Positions 14,031-21,845 of a DNA stretch of 32,052 nt are shown piece after piece. The stretch is from contig JADKFD010000053.1 of assembly GCA_016717705.1 (NCBI GenBank), positions 1 through 32,052 of the forward strand. Reading direction: 5' to 3'. Under the pieces are notes generated by a model. It searched no databases. It worked only from the letters and a program-made list of their open reading frames with translations, and had not been told where the DNA came from. A program made the translations under genes and the position numbers. Each line of letters starts with the position of its first letter. The first letter of the stretch is position 1. The stretch is from Rhodanobacteraceae bacterium (GTDB taxonomy: Bacteria; Pseudomonadota; Gammaproteobacteria; Xanthomonadales; SZUA-5).

Positions 14031-16887
14031 GCATTTTGCGGCGGCTTTGGGTGATGCCACGGCCACGCCCGCCGGTCCCTGGTCGTGGCGCCAGCCCGAA
14101 GCGTCGTGGCAGCGCGCCCTGCGCGCCATCGAGGCATACGTCAAACCCGTCGGCGAACGCGTGGCCGGCGCCAAGCATTCGCGTATCCGGGTGAAACTCA
14201 GCCGCGACTACCGCGGCGACCATCTGGTCGGCATCGAAGTGCGCGAACTACGGCCCACCGCAAAGGGCGCCTGGACTGGCGGCCGGCTGCTGGAGACGGC
14301 GCGCTCGGTGGAAGACGCGACGTCGCGCATCGATCCCGACGATATCCGCGCGATCGAATTGCTGGCGCAGTGGCGGCGGGCGGCGACCGGTCACGCCGAT
14401 TACGTCGAGCTGTCCTCGCCGGTGCTCGATGCGCTGATCGAATATCCGCATGTGGTGACCGGTAACGACGACCACGCCTTCCGCGTGGTCAAGCACGCAC
14501 CGCGCTTGCTGATCCGGCGCGACCGCGACGGCAACGCGCGCGTACAGATCGAGCCGCCGCCCACCGAGGACTCGCGCCGCGCCGGCGAATGGACCCGCGA
14601 TCAGCTGGTGCTGACGGAGTTCGACGCCGACACGCTCAAGCTCGCCAGCGCCCTCGGCGAGGAAACCACCTTTCCGGACCAGGCGCTGCCGGCGCTGCTG
14701 GCGCTGGCGCCGCAGTTGTCGCGACGCATCGAGGTAGACACCGATTACGGCGCCGCGGCCGTCGTCGCGCAGGTCGACTCGCGTATCCATGTGCAGGTCG
14801 AGCCGCTCAAGGAGGGCCTGCGCATGCGCCTGCGCACGCGCCCGCTCGGCGTCGACGGTATCTATTTCGTGCCCGCGGTCGGTACGACCGAAATTCTCGG
14901 ATTGCGCGACGGCGCTCCGGTGCGTGCGCGCCGTATGCTGGCCGATGAGCAGCGCGAGCTGAATCAGTTGCTGCTCGACGCGCCTCTGCTTGCCGGCGGC
15001 GAGAATGGCGACGACATCGACATACCCGCGGCCGAAACCGCGCTGGAGGCCCTGTCGCAGTTGCTCGAACTCGGCGAGCGCGTGCTGCTCGACTGGTCGC
15101 AGCACAAGCGCTGGTCGCTGACGCGTCGGCTCGGAGTCGGTCAGCTGGCGTTGAAGGTGCGCGCGCAGCGCGACTGGTTCCACACCGAAGGCGGCCTCAA
15201 GCTCGACGACGGCCAGGTGGTGTCGCTGGCAAGCCTGCTCGAAGCCCTGCCCTCCTCCCAGGGTCGCTTCGTGCGCCTGGCCGATGACCGCATCATCGCG
15301 CTGAGCCAGGAACTGGCGCGGCAGTTGCGCCAGGTACGCGCACTGGCCGACCAGCGCGGCCGGCTCGATCTGGCACCGGTTGCGGCGGCGATTCTGCAGC
15401 CGCTGATCGACGCCGGCGCGGACATTGATCTCGACCAGGCCTTCGAGGAGCAGCTGCGGCGGATCGCCCGCGCCGAGGAGATCAACCCCGAGGTACCCGC
15501 CAACCTGGAAGCCGAACTGCGCGACTACCAGATCGAGGGCTATCGCTGGCTGATGCGGCTGGCCAGCTGGGGCGCCGGCGCCTGTCTGGCCGACGACATG
15601 GGCCTGGGCAAGACCTTGCAGGCGCTGGCACTGCTGCTGGCGCGCGCGCCCGTGGGGCCGGCATTGGTGGTCGCCCCTACCAGTGTGGTCGCCAACTGGC
15701 GCAGCGAGGCGCAGCGCTTTGCGCCTTCACTGGAGCTGCGCGTCTACGGCGAGGGCGATCGCGTCCAGGCGCTGGACCAATTGGGCGCCGGTTGCGTGAT
15801 CCTGATCAGCTATGGCCTGCTGACCCTGAACATCAAGACCTTTGCCGACATCGAATTTGCAACGCTGGTGATGGACGAGGCGCAAGCAATCAAGAACGCG
15901 CAGGCACAACGCACGCTGGCGATTCGCCGGGTGCAGGCCGATTTTCGCGTCGCCACCACCGGCACGCCGATCGAGAATCATCTGGGCGAGCTGTGGAGTC
16001 TGATGCGCGTGCTCAATCCGGGCCTGCTCGGCAGCCAGGAGCATTTCGGCAAGCGCTTCATTGCGCCGATCGAGCGCAACTCGCGCGGACCTGAGCGCGA
16101 GGCGCTGCGCCGTTTGATCAGCCCGTTCATGCTGCGCCGGCTGAAATCCCAGGTGCTCGCCGAACTGCCGCCGCGTACCGAGATCGTGCTGACCATCGAG
16201 CCCAGCGCCGGTGAGGCCAAGTTGCTCGCGGCGGTGCGCCGGCAGGCGCTCGAACGCCTGGAAACCGGTGCGCTGCCCGAGGAAGCCAAGCGCTTCCATG
16301 TACTCGCCGAGATCACCCGGCTGCGCCGCGCCGCCTGCCATCCGAGCCTGGTCGCGCCGGAACTGAATCTGACCGGCGCCAAGCTGGAACACTTGCTGGA
16401 ACTGGTCGCCGAACTCAAGGAGAACCGCCACCGCGCGCTGGTCTTCAGCCAGTTCGTCGACTATCTGGCCTTGGTGCGTATCGCCTTTGACCGCGCCGGC
16501 ATCAGCTATCAGTATCTCGACGGATCGACCCCACCCAAGGCCCGCGAGGCCGCGGTGAATGCCTTCCAGGCGGGCAGCGGCGATGTCTTCCTGCTCAGCC
16601 TGAAGGCCGGCGGCGTGGGCCTGAACCTGACCGCCGCCGACTACGTCATCCACCTCGACCCGTGGTGGAACCCGGCAGTCGAGCAGCAGGCCACCGACCG
16701 CGCCCACCGCATCGGCCAGACGCGCCCGGTGACCGTCTACAAACTGGTGGTCAAGGGCAGCATCGAAGAACAGATTCTGGCGCTGCACGGCAGCAAGCGC
16801 GAAATCGCCGACAGCGTGCTGGCCGACCAGGATGTCGCCACGCGGATGAATGTCGGTGAGCTGATCGGGTTGTTGCAGATGGGGTGA
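14023..16887 (+). CDS. SNF2-family DEAD/DEAH-box helicase
   Basis: This 954-residue ATP-dependent DNA/nucleoprotein translocase has the bacterial SNF2 layout. A long N-terminal region (about 1-500) has no clear motif. The SNF2_N domain follows, with the Q-motif-like LRDYQIEGYRWL, Walker A in DDMGLGKTLQALAL (around residue 527), motif Ia VVAPTSVVANW, Walker B VMDEAQAIKN (around 618) and motif III TTGTPIEN. The C-terminal helicase domain has ALVFSQFVDYL, YLDGSTPP, LLSLKAGGVGLNLT and DPWWNPAVEQQATDRAHRIG (around 878), the SNF2 motif V-VI block. The end KREIADSVL is typical of bacterial SNF2 proteins. No SWIM zinc finger was seen. The start at 14023 overlaps the upstream gene. Such proteins may remodel protein-DNA or RNA polymerase complexes (RapA-like); some belong to phage-defence loci, but no such partner is recognisable here. 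Confidence 0.9.
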   Translation: MAEHFAAALGDATATPAGPWSWRQPEASWQRALRAIEAYVKPVGERVAGAKHSRIRVKLSRDYRGDHLVGIEVRELRPTAKGAWTGGRLLETARSVEDATSRIDPDDIRAIELLAQWRRAATGHADYVELSSPVLDALIEYPHVVTGNDDHAFRVVKHAPRLLIRRDRDGNARVQIEPPPTEDSRRAGEWTRDQLVLTEFDADTLKLASALGEETTFPDQALPALLALAPQLSRRIEVDTDYGAAAVVAQVDSRIHVQVEPLKEGLRMRLRTRPLGVDGIYFVPAVGTTEILGLRDGAPVRARRMLADEQRELNQLLLDAPLLAGGENGDDIDIPAAETALEALSQLLELGERVLLDWSQHKRWSLTRRLGVGQLALKVRAQRDWFHTEGGLKLDDGQVVSLASLLEALPSSQGRFVRLADDRIIALSQELARQLRQVRALADQRGRLDLAPVAAAILQPLIDAGADIDLDQAFEEQLRRIARAEEINPEVPANLEAELRDYQIEGYRWLMRLASWGAGACLADDMGLGKTLQALALLLARAPVGPALVVAPTSVVANWRSEAQRFAPSLELRVYGEGDRVQALDQLGAGCVILISYGLLTLNIKTFADIEFATLVMDEAQAIKNAQAQRTLAIRRVQADFRVATTGTPIENHLGELWSLMRVLNPGLLGSQEHFGKRFIAPIERNSRGPEREALRRLISPFMLRRLKSQVLAELPPRTEIVLTIEPSAGEAKLLAAVRRQALERLETGALPEEAKRFHVLAEITRLRRAACHPSLVAPELNLTGAKLEHLLELVAELKENRHRALVFSQFVDYLALVRIAFDRAGISYQYLDGSTPPKAREAAVNAFQAGSGDVFLLSLKAGGVGLNLTAADYVIHLDPWWNPAVEQQATDRAHRIGQTRPVTVYKLVVKGSIEEQILALHGSKREIADSVLADQDVATRMNVGELIGLLQMG

Positions 16888-16907
16888 GTGCAGGCGCAGG
16901 TCGGGCG

Positions 16908-17180
16908 CTACTTCCGACCCGCCTTCGCCGCGCGGCGCCGTCTTGATTCCATCGGATCGAAGCTGAGCGGCCGATAGACCTCGACGCGGTCGCCGTTGCG
17001 CAACAGTGTATGCGGCGCGCAGCGGCGCCCGAAAACCCCGAATTCCAGCGGCTCGCTCAACCCCGCCGCCGCGATCAGTCCCGAGGCGTCCACCGCCATG
17101 GCAGCGCTGGCACCGATCGGCACCTCGACCGACAGCAGCCATTGCCGGTGGGCCTGCGCATAGGCCACTTCCACCCGCAT
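16908..17180 (-). CDS. rnfH: RnfH family protein (UPF0125)
   Basis: This 90-residue ubiquitin-like beta-grasp protein has MRVEVAYAQAHRQWLLSVEV at the start, then FGVFGRRCAPHTLLRNGDRVEVYRPLSFDP, which matches the E. coli RnfH C-terminal block GDRVEIYRPL closely. The basic tail (RRRRAAKAGRK) is also typical. Function is unclear; it is usually encoded next to ratA. A GTG at 17192 would give four more residues (VAES) and an eight-base overlap with ratA. ATG 17180 leaves a four-base gap. Both are plausible. The gene is convergent with the SNF2 helicase gene, 20 bases away. Confidence 0.88.
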   Translation of the reverse strand: MRVEVAYAQAHRQWLLSVEVPIGASAAMAVDASGLIAAAGLSEPLEFGVFGRRCAPHTLLRNGDRVEVYRPLSFDPMESRRRRAAKAGRK

Positions 17181-17184
17181 CGAT

Positions 17185-17619
17185 TCAGCCACGCCCGAAT
17201 TCCATCCGTGCTGCCTTGCAGAAATCGTCGACCATGCGATCGGCAAGTCGACGGAAGCCCAGCGTCAGCGCACCGGCAAGCAGTCCAGAATTCACCTCGA
17301 AAACCAGGTCCAGACCTACGCGGGTACCAAATTCGCCGACGGGTTCGAAGCGCCAGCGACCGGTCAACTGGCGGAACGGCCCCTGCAACAAGGTCAGATC
17401 GATCTGGCTCGGCGCCGACTCGATGTTCTCGGTGGAAAAACTCACGGAAATGCCCGCCACCCGCACGGACAACTCGGCGCGCACCCGGTCGCCGTCGCGT
17501 TCCAGTACCCGCGCGCCTGCGCACCAGTCGAACCACAAGGGATAGCGCGTGCAGTCCGCCACCAGACCGAACATGCGCTCTGGCAGGTAGGGAACCAGCG
17601 CCTGACGCTGAACCCGCAC
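17185..17619 (-). CDS. ratA: RatA/START-like (SRPBCC, COQ10-type) protein
   Basis: A member of the polyketide cyclase/START-like fold family, called RatA or YfjG in E. coli. It has been linked both to binding 50S ribosome subunits and to ubiquinone-related (Coq10) lipid binding. VQRQALVPYLPERMFGLVADCTRYPLWF aligns well (by eye) with the E. coli N-terminus, and LVFEVNSGLLAGALT plus DRMVDDFCKAA are family features. I use GTG 17619 because it matches the usual N-terminus and leaves 89 bases for divergent promoters with smpB. An ATG at 17694 would add 25 Pro/Ser-rich residues and leave only 14 bases. It is followed directly by rnfH and divergent from smpB, the arrangement seen across gammaproteobacteria. 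Confidence 0.88.
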   Translation of the reverse strand: MRVQRQALVPYLPERMFGLVADCTRYPLWFDWCAGARVLERDGDRVRAELSVRVAGISVSFSTENIESAPSQIDLTLLQGPFRQLTGRWRFEPVGEFGTRVGLDLVFEVNSGLLAGALTLGFRRLADRMVDDFCKAARMEFGRG

Positions 17620-17708
17620 CTCCGAGCGTTCCGCGCCGGGCTTGGCACCGATGCCCGGATCAGGCGAAGATGGAGGGCTGGGCTCGAAAGCCATGGAATA
17701 GTCGACTC

Positions 17709-18191
17709 ATGAGCAAGAAGAAGGACGATAACTCACGCGGTGGCTCGATTGCCGTCAACAAGCGCGCGCGCTTCGATTATCAGATCGACGAACGCTTCGA
17801 GGCGGGTATCGCGCTGCAAGGCTGGGAGGTCAAGAGCCTGCGCGACGGCCGCGTGTCCTTCGGCGAGAGCTACGCCCTGCTGCGCAATGGCGAGGCCTTC
17901 CTGTTTGGCGCGCAGATCAGCCCGCTGCTGTCGGCCTCCACCCACGTCGTCGCCGACAAGCTGCGCAACCGCAAGCTCTTGCTGCACAAGTCCGAGCTCA
18001 ACCGCCTGGTGGGCGCCGTTGAACGCAAGGGTTACACCGTCATTCCGATTTCGATGTACTGGAAAGGCAACAAGGTCAAGGTCGAACTGGGTCTGGCCAA
18101 GGGCAAGAAGCAGCACGACAAGCGCGACGCCGAGAAGAACAAGGACTGGGAGCGCGACAAGGGCCGCATTCTGCGCGAGCGCAACAAGTAA
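17709..18191 (+). CDS. smpB: SsrA-binding protein SmpB
   Basis: The 160-residue partner of tmRNA in trans-translation binds the tRNA-like domain of tmRNA and delivers it to stalled ribosomes. Seen are IAVNKRARFDYQI at the start, then ERFEAGIALQGWEVKSLRDGR, FLFGAQISPL, RNRKLLLHKSEL and the conserved YWKGNKVKVELGLAKGKKQH. The basic C-terminal tail (DKRDAEKNKDWERDKGRI...) inserts in the mRNA channel in the known structures. Start ATG 17709 is the normal SmpB N-terminus (MSKKK). The RNA it works with is encoded at 25837-26189 in this same window. Confidence 0.97.
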   Translation: MSKKKDDNSRGGSIAVNKRARFDYQIDERFEAGIALQGWEVKSLRDGRVSFGESYALLRNGEAFLFGAQISPLLSASTHVVADKLRNRKLLLHKSELNRLVGAVERKGYTVIPISMYWKGNKVKVELGLAKGKKQHDKRDAEKNKDWERDKGRILRERNK

Positions 18192-18210
18192 CCGGCGCCT
18201 TCCCGGCGGG

Positions 18211-18244
18211 GTAGGATGCGCTGAGCGCAGCGAAGCGCATCGAT
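18211..18244. repeat. REP-like hairpin, family D
   Basis: GTAGGATGCGCT and AAGCGCATC form a perfect 8-bp stem (GATGCGCT with AGCGCATC) around a purine-rich loop, GAGCGCAGCGA. This short element, 'GTAGGATGCGCTGAGCG...', is a form I recognise as widespread in gammaproteobacterial intergenic DNA. It lies 20 bases after smpB and may also act as its transcript end, though there is no T tract. Confidence 0.65.
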
Positions 18245-18272
18245 TGGGCCCTCCCACGCAACGAGACTCGCC

Positions 18273-19412
18273 ATGACCGCTGACACCGCCCTGCAACTGC
18301 GCTCGCTGGTCCGCGCCAACGGCGAACTTGAGCTTTCCCTGCAACGCATCCCGATTCCCGAACCCGGCCCCGATGAGGTCCTGGTGCGCATCGAGGCCAC
18401 GCCGATCAACCCCTCGGACCTCGGCTTGCTGTTCGGCGCCGCCGATATGACGACCCTGCAAGTGTCGGGCACTGCGGCGGAACCCGTCGTCACCGCGCGC
18501 GTTCCCGACAAGCTGATGAAGGCAATGGCCGGCCGCATCGACCAGTCGTTGCCGGTTGGCAACGAGGGCGCTGGCGTGGTGGTAAAGGCCGGCGCTTCCG
18601 CTGCCGCGCAGGCCTTGCTCGGCAAAACGGTCGCACTGATCGGTGGCGAGATGTACGCGCAGTACCGATGCATCGCCGCAAGAGCGTGCCTGCCGCTGCC
18701 CGCCGATGCCACGCCGGCAGACGGAGCATCGTGCTTCGTCAACCCGCTCACCGCGCTGGGCATGGTCGAGACCATGCGCCGCGAAGGTCACTCCGCGCTT
18801 GTGCACACTGCGGCGGCCTCCAACCTCGGCCAGATGCTCAACCGTCTGTGCCTGAAAGACGGCATCGCCCTGGTGAACATCGTGCGCAAGCCCGAGCAGG
18901 AAGCGATCCTGCGTGAGGCCGGCGCTCAATTCGTCTGCAACCAAAGCTCGCCGAACTTCATGGCCGAGTTGACCGACGCCCTGGCGCAAACCGGCGCCAC
19001 CATTGCCTTCGATGCGATCGGCGGCGGCAAACTGGCCGGCCAGATCCTGAGCTGCATGGAAGCGGCGATCAACCGCAAGGCCAGCGAGTACAGCCGCTAC
19101 GGATCGGCCACGCACAAGCAGGTCTATCTCTACGGCATGCTCGATCCGAGCCCTACCGAGTTCAGCCGCAGCTTCGGCATGGCCTGGGGCATGGGCGGCT
19201 GGCTGCTGTTCCCGTTCCTGCAGAAGATCGGCCCGGCGGCCGCGCAGCAGCTGCGCGAGCGCGTCGCCGCCGAGCTGAAGACCACCTTCGCCAGCCACTA
19301 CACGCGCACCGTGTCGCTGGCCGAGGCGCTGTCGCCTGAAGCGATCGCCGTCTACGGCGTACGCGCCACCGGCGCCAAGGTGCTGATCAATCCGAATCTG
19401 GGCATGGGGTGA
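18273..19412 (+). CDS. MDR-family zinc-type dehydrogenase / quinone oxidoreductase-like protein
   Basis: The 379-residue protein has the medium-chain dehydrogenase/reductase layout: an N-terminal GroES-like domain (IPIPEPGPDEVLVRIEATPI, NPSDLG, LPVGNEGAGVV at about 88-98) and a Rossmann domain (HSALVHTAAASNLGQMLNRL, around residues 171-190, then VNIVRKPEQEAILREAGA). The structural and catalytic zinc cysteines are not evident, so it looks like a zinc-free quinone oxidoreductase/crotonyl-CoA-reductase-like enzyme using NADPH. An insertion of about 30 residues (GAADMTTLQVSGTAAEP...) separates the two parts of the GroES domain. Substrate unknown. Start ATG 18273 has a weak GAGA box. It follows smpB by 81 bases, with a repeat in between, so it is likely transcribed separately. 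Confidence 0.85.
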   Translation: MTADTALQLRSLVRANGELELSLQRIPIPEPGPDEVLVRIEATPINPSDLGLLFGAADMTTLQVSGTAAEPVVTARVPDKLMKAMAGRIDQSLPVGNEGAGVVVKAGASAAAQALLGKTVALIGGEMYAQYRCIAARACLPLPADATPADGASCFVNPLTALGMVETMRREGHSALVHTAAASNLGQMLNRLCLKDGIALVNIVRKPEQEAILREAGAQFVCNQSSPNFMAELTDALAQTGATIAFDAIGGGKLAGQILSCMEAAINRKASEYSRYGSATHKQVYLYGMLDPSPTEFSRSFGMAWGMGGWLLFPFLQKIGPAAAQQLRERVAAELKTTFASHYTRTVSLAEALSPEAIAVYGVRATGAKVLINPNLGMG

Positions 19413-19506
19413 CTGAAATGCGGATACTGTCGCCGTAATGGTTCATGACGATCGCCTTCGCGCGCAAGCGTGCACCTACACAGACACCGTAGGCTCGCGG
19501 AGTAAA

Positions 19507-19540
19507 TGTAGGAGCGACCTTGGTCGCGAATGCTTCATGC
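19507..19540. repeat. REP-like element, family C, copy 2
   Basis: TGTAGGAGCGACCTTGGTCG, followed by CGAATGCTTCATGC, is the same family as 4485-4519 (reverse strand there). It contains the palindromic core GCGACCTTGGTCGC. It ends eight bases before the start of the next gene, which argues against that gene starting at ATG 19530 inside the repeat. Confidence 0.65.
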
Positions 19541-19547
19541 TTGGCGA

Positions 19548-19970
19548 ATGGAGAATCGCCCGGTGTCAGCACTCTTGCGCTTCGCTCGATCGGTAGAGGA
19601 CGACCCCGCCATCGAAGCCTGGTTCGCGCAGCGCCCGGGACAACTGGGCTCGCTGGCACGCCAGTGGTTCGCCCGCATGCGCACTTGCGGCAGCGACGTG
19701 GGCGAACTCTTCCATGACGGTTGCCCGGTGGTCTGCGTGGACGACGCGCCCTTCGCCTACGTCAATGCCTTCAAGGCACACGTCAACGTCGGCTTTTTCC
19801 ACGGCGCCGATCTGCCCGACCCGTCTGGATTGTTGCTGGGCAGCGGCAAACACATGCGCCACGTGAAACTGGCTGCCGACCGACTGGTCGACACCGCTGC
19901 CGTCGAGGCGCTGATTCACGCGGCGTACCTGGACATCCGCGCCAGGCTCAACGCTGACAGATTGATGTAG
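19548..19970 (+). CDS. DUF1801 domain protein
   Basis: The 140-residue soluble protein fits the DUF1801 (YdhG-like) family. The characteristic block is FAYVNAFKAHVNVGFFHGAD followed by LLLGSGKHMRHVKLAADRL, which matches the usual 'F...GS.LDDPSGLLEGTGKxMRHVK' form. The biological role is not known. I choose ATG 19548 (MENRPVSALLRF) because the next upstream ATG at 19530 lies inside the family C repeat. Its stop codon (TAG 19968-19970) lies inside the family A repeat copy 2, showing how close these repeats press on the gene ends. Confidence 0.8.
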   Translation: MENRPVSALLRFARSVEDDPAIEAWFAQRPGQLGSLARQWFARMRTCGSDVGELFHDGCPVVCVDDAPFAYVNAFKAHVNVGFFHGADLPDPSGLLLGSGKHMRHVKLAADRLVDTAAVEALIHAAYLDIRARLNADRLM

Positions 19971-20060
19971 GTCACGTTGGCCCGCAGGGCCTACGTGACA
20001 GCACCGCGGGCAATTTCGCAACCCGAGTCAAGTAGCCCGCTCCGCGGCCAACGTGACCTA
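19967..20060. repeat. REP-like palindromic element, family A, copy 2
   Basis: GTAGGTCACGTTGGCC at the left and GGCCAACGTGACCTAT at the right are inverted repeats matched at 15 of 16 positions. The inner arm GGCCTACGTGAC is present, and the middle is more diverged than in copy 3. The left end overlaps the stop codon of the DUF1801 gene. Confidence 0.85.
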
Positions 20061-20096
20061 TGGGCTGACACATTGCCGCAGGTGGCAGCCTGCTGC

Positions 20097-20957
20097 TCAC
20101 CCGCAACGCCGAAATTCCCCCGGCGTGCGGCCGAAAGTCGCACGGAACGCCGCGTTGAAGGTCGACAGATCGCCGAAGCCGGCATCCAGTGCAACCTGGG
20201 CGACTGACGCTCTGCCCTGACGCAAGGCGTGCGCGGCGCGGCGTAGTCGCAGACCAATCAACATCTGGTGCGGTGTCAGCCCGAGCGTGCGCTGGAAAGT
20301 GCGCAGAAAGTGGTACTTGCTCATGCAGGCCAACGACGCCAGTTGGTCGAGGTCGAGCGCGTCGTGTGCGTGCTCCTCGATATGGCGAAGCACCGCGCTG
20401 ATGCGTTGCTGGTCGCGCGCCGACGGCGTGCTCGCCGATGCGGGCCGTCCGGAAACTACACCCACGACCACCTCGGCAAGATGCACCGCCGAGGTCTCGG
20501 CGGCGACCGCATCGCCCGCGTGCAGATGGTGTTGCACCTGAGCCAGCGGAGCAGCCAGCCGACGCAGGGCCGGCAGCATCGGCGTGCTCAATCGGGTGCG
20601 CGAACTGCCTGCCGCGCTGGCCGTGATCTCGGCGAAATACTCGGCGTCGAAATGCAGCGCCAGGCAGCGATCGCCGGTACCGTGCTGGTGTCCGCACTCG
20701 AAGCACTGGCCGGCGTTGCCGAGCAACAGCGCACCCGGATAAAGCAAGGCGCTGCCCTGACTGCCGCGGTACTGGAAGCTCCCCGCCAGTACCAGCCCGA
20801 TACAGACATCGCCATGGCGCTCTTCAAACGAGCGATCCTGGGGGCCCTGCCGGCACACCACCTCGCTGGCCCGCCAGCCGCTGCCGCGGGCGAGCGCCTG
20901 CATGCTGATCGCCGGTAGCGGCGCATCACGAGTGCTGGGTGCAGTCGACTCGCTCAA
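20097..20957 (-). CDS. AraC/XylS family transcriptional regulator
   Basis: The 286-residue DNA-binding regulator has an N-terminal cupin-like sensing region (about 25-125: VLAGSFQYRG, LLYPGALLLGNAGQ) and a C-terminal AraC double HTH (about 185-283). The HTH block shows DALDLDQLASLACMSKYHFL, RTFQRTLGLTPHQMLIGLRL and, in the second HTH, VAQVALDAGFGDLSTFNAAFR. The start is TTG 20957, chosen because AGAGG lies seven bases ahead; the next ATG would remove 18 residues. The gene is divergent from the VOC gene at 21055 with 97 bases between, so it probably controls that gene and itself. Ligand unknown. Confidence 0.88.
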   Translation of the reverse strand: MSESTAPSTRDAPLPAISMQALARGSGWRASEVVCRQGPQDRSFEERHGDVCIGLVLAGSFQYRGSQGSALLYPGALLLGNAGQCFECGHQHGTGDRCLALHFDAEYFAEITASAAGSSRTRLSTPMLPALRRLAAPLAQVQHHLHAGDAVAAETSAVHLAEVVVGVVSGRPASASTPSARDQQRISAVLRHIEEHAHDALDLDQLASLACMSKYHFLRTFQRTLGLTPHQMLIGLRLRRAAHALRQGRASVAQVALDAGFGDLSTFNAAFRATFGRTPGEFRRCG

Positions 20958-21054
20958 GGGAACCTCTGGACAAGTTCCAAGATCGCAATTTTCCCCAAGT
21001 CATGGCGTGCTGCCCTGGCAACAATGACGCACCAACCAGGACAGGAGCGTCACC

Positions 21055-21432
21055 ATGTTAAACCACGTCTCGATCGGTGTAAGCGATGTCGCCCGCAGTC
21101 GACACTTCTACGACGCCGTGCTGCAGCCGCTCGGCTACGCGCGCCTCAGTGACTCCGCCAGTTCAGTGGGTTACGGACGCGACAGTGTGGTGCTTTGGCT
21201 CGGACAGACCGATACCCCGGTGCCGGCGCATCCAGGCTCCGGGCTGCACTTCTGCTTCGATGCTGCGACGCGCGCGGATGTGGCCGCATTCCATGCCGCC
21301 GCTCTCGCCGCGGGCGGCACGGACAACGGCGCACCGGGAGTCCGTGCCGACTACGATGCCAACTACTACGCTGCCTTCGCCATCGATCCTGACGGCTATC
21401 GGATCGAGGCCTATTGCGGCGCGCCCGAGTGA
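21055..21432 (+). CDS. VOC superfamily (glyoxalase/bleomycin-resistance-fold) protein
   Basis: The 125-residue protein consists of one vicinal oxygen chelate unit. MLNHVSIGVSDVARSRHFYD is the classic VOC N-terminal strand-helix, with the first metal ligand His4. HPGSGLHFCFDAATRADVAAF and AFAIDPDGYRIEAYC form the second half, with Glu118 as the last likely ligand. A good AGGAG is eight bases before the ATG. Such proteins often act as small dioxygenases, isomerases or binding proteins. Which reaction applies here cannot be said. It is divergent from the AraC regulator. Confidence 0.88.
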   Translation: MLNHVSIGVSDVARSRHFYDAVLQPLGYARLSDSASSVGYGRDSVVLWLGQTDTPVPAHPGSGLHFCFDAATRADVAAFHAAALAAGGTDNGAPGVRADYDANYYAAFAIDPDGYRIEAYCGAPE

Positions 21433-21845
21433 GTTCTGCTACCGAGCGCCGGCCTGGATCGCCGAGTTGCACTCGGCGCTCTGGGTCTGGGGCTGCCCAC
21501 CTCCGTTCATTGCGGCGGCTCCCTGGTTGGCTGTGACCCGACCATGCGAGGCACTTTGTTACCTCATTTCCAGCTACTAGTCGCGGCCCGAAGGTCATGG
21601 CCGCGCCTCAACGGCGCTGGCGGTGACAACAGAATCAGCAGCGCCGCTGCGCGTCACGACGGCCTGCAACCCGCCTTGCCGTAGGCCGGTGTGGCCCGCG
21701 CGGGAAACTCCGGTTGCTGCGGCGGTTTCCGTACGGGGCTCACCGGCGCCTCCCACTGCAAAGCGCCGAATCTGCCGCCCGGGTCGCAACGCGCGCGCTT
21801 GGCGCGCCCTAACATGCCTTGCCCTCCACTCTCGAGCAGCCGCCC
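21433..21845. other. Gene-free stretch with one strong hairpin
   Basis: No convincing gene is seen in these 413 bases. A perfect 7-bp hairpin with a 5-base loop (21460-21466 with 21472-21478, CGCCGAG/CTCGGCG) can extend to a longer alternative pairing with GAGCGCCG at about 21444. There is no T tract, so a terminator role for the VOC gene is only possible. The rest is ordinary high-GC DNA and should contain the promoter of the secreted-protein gene that follows. Confidence 0.5.
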
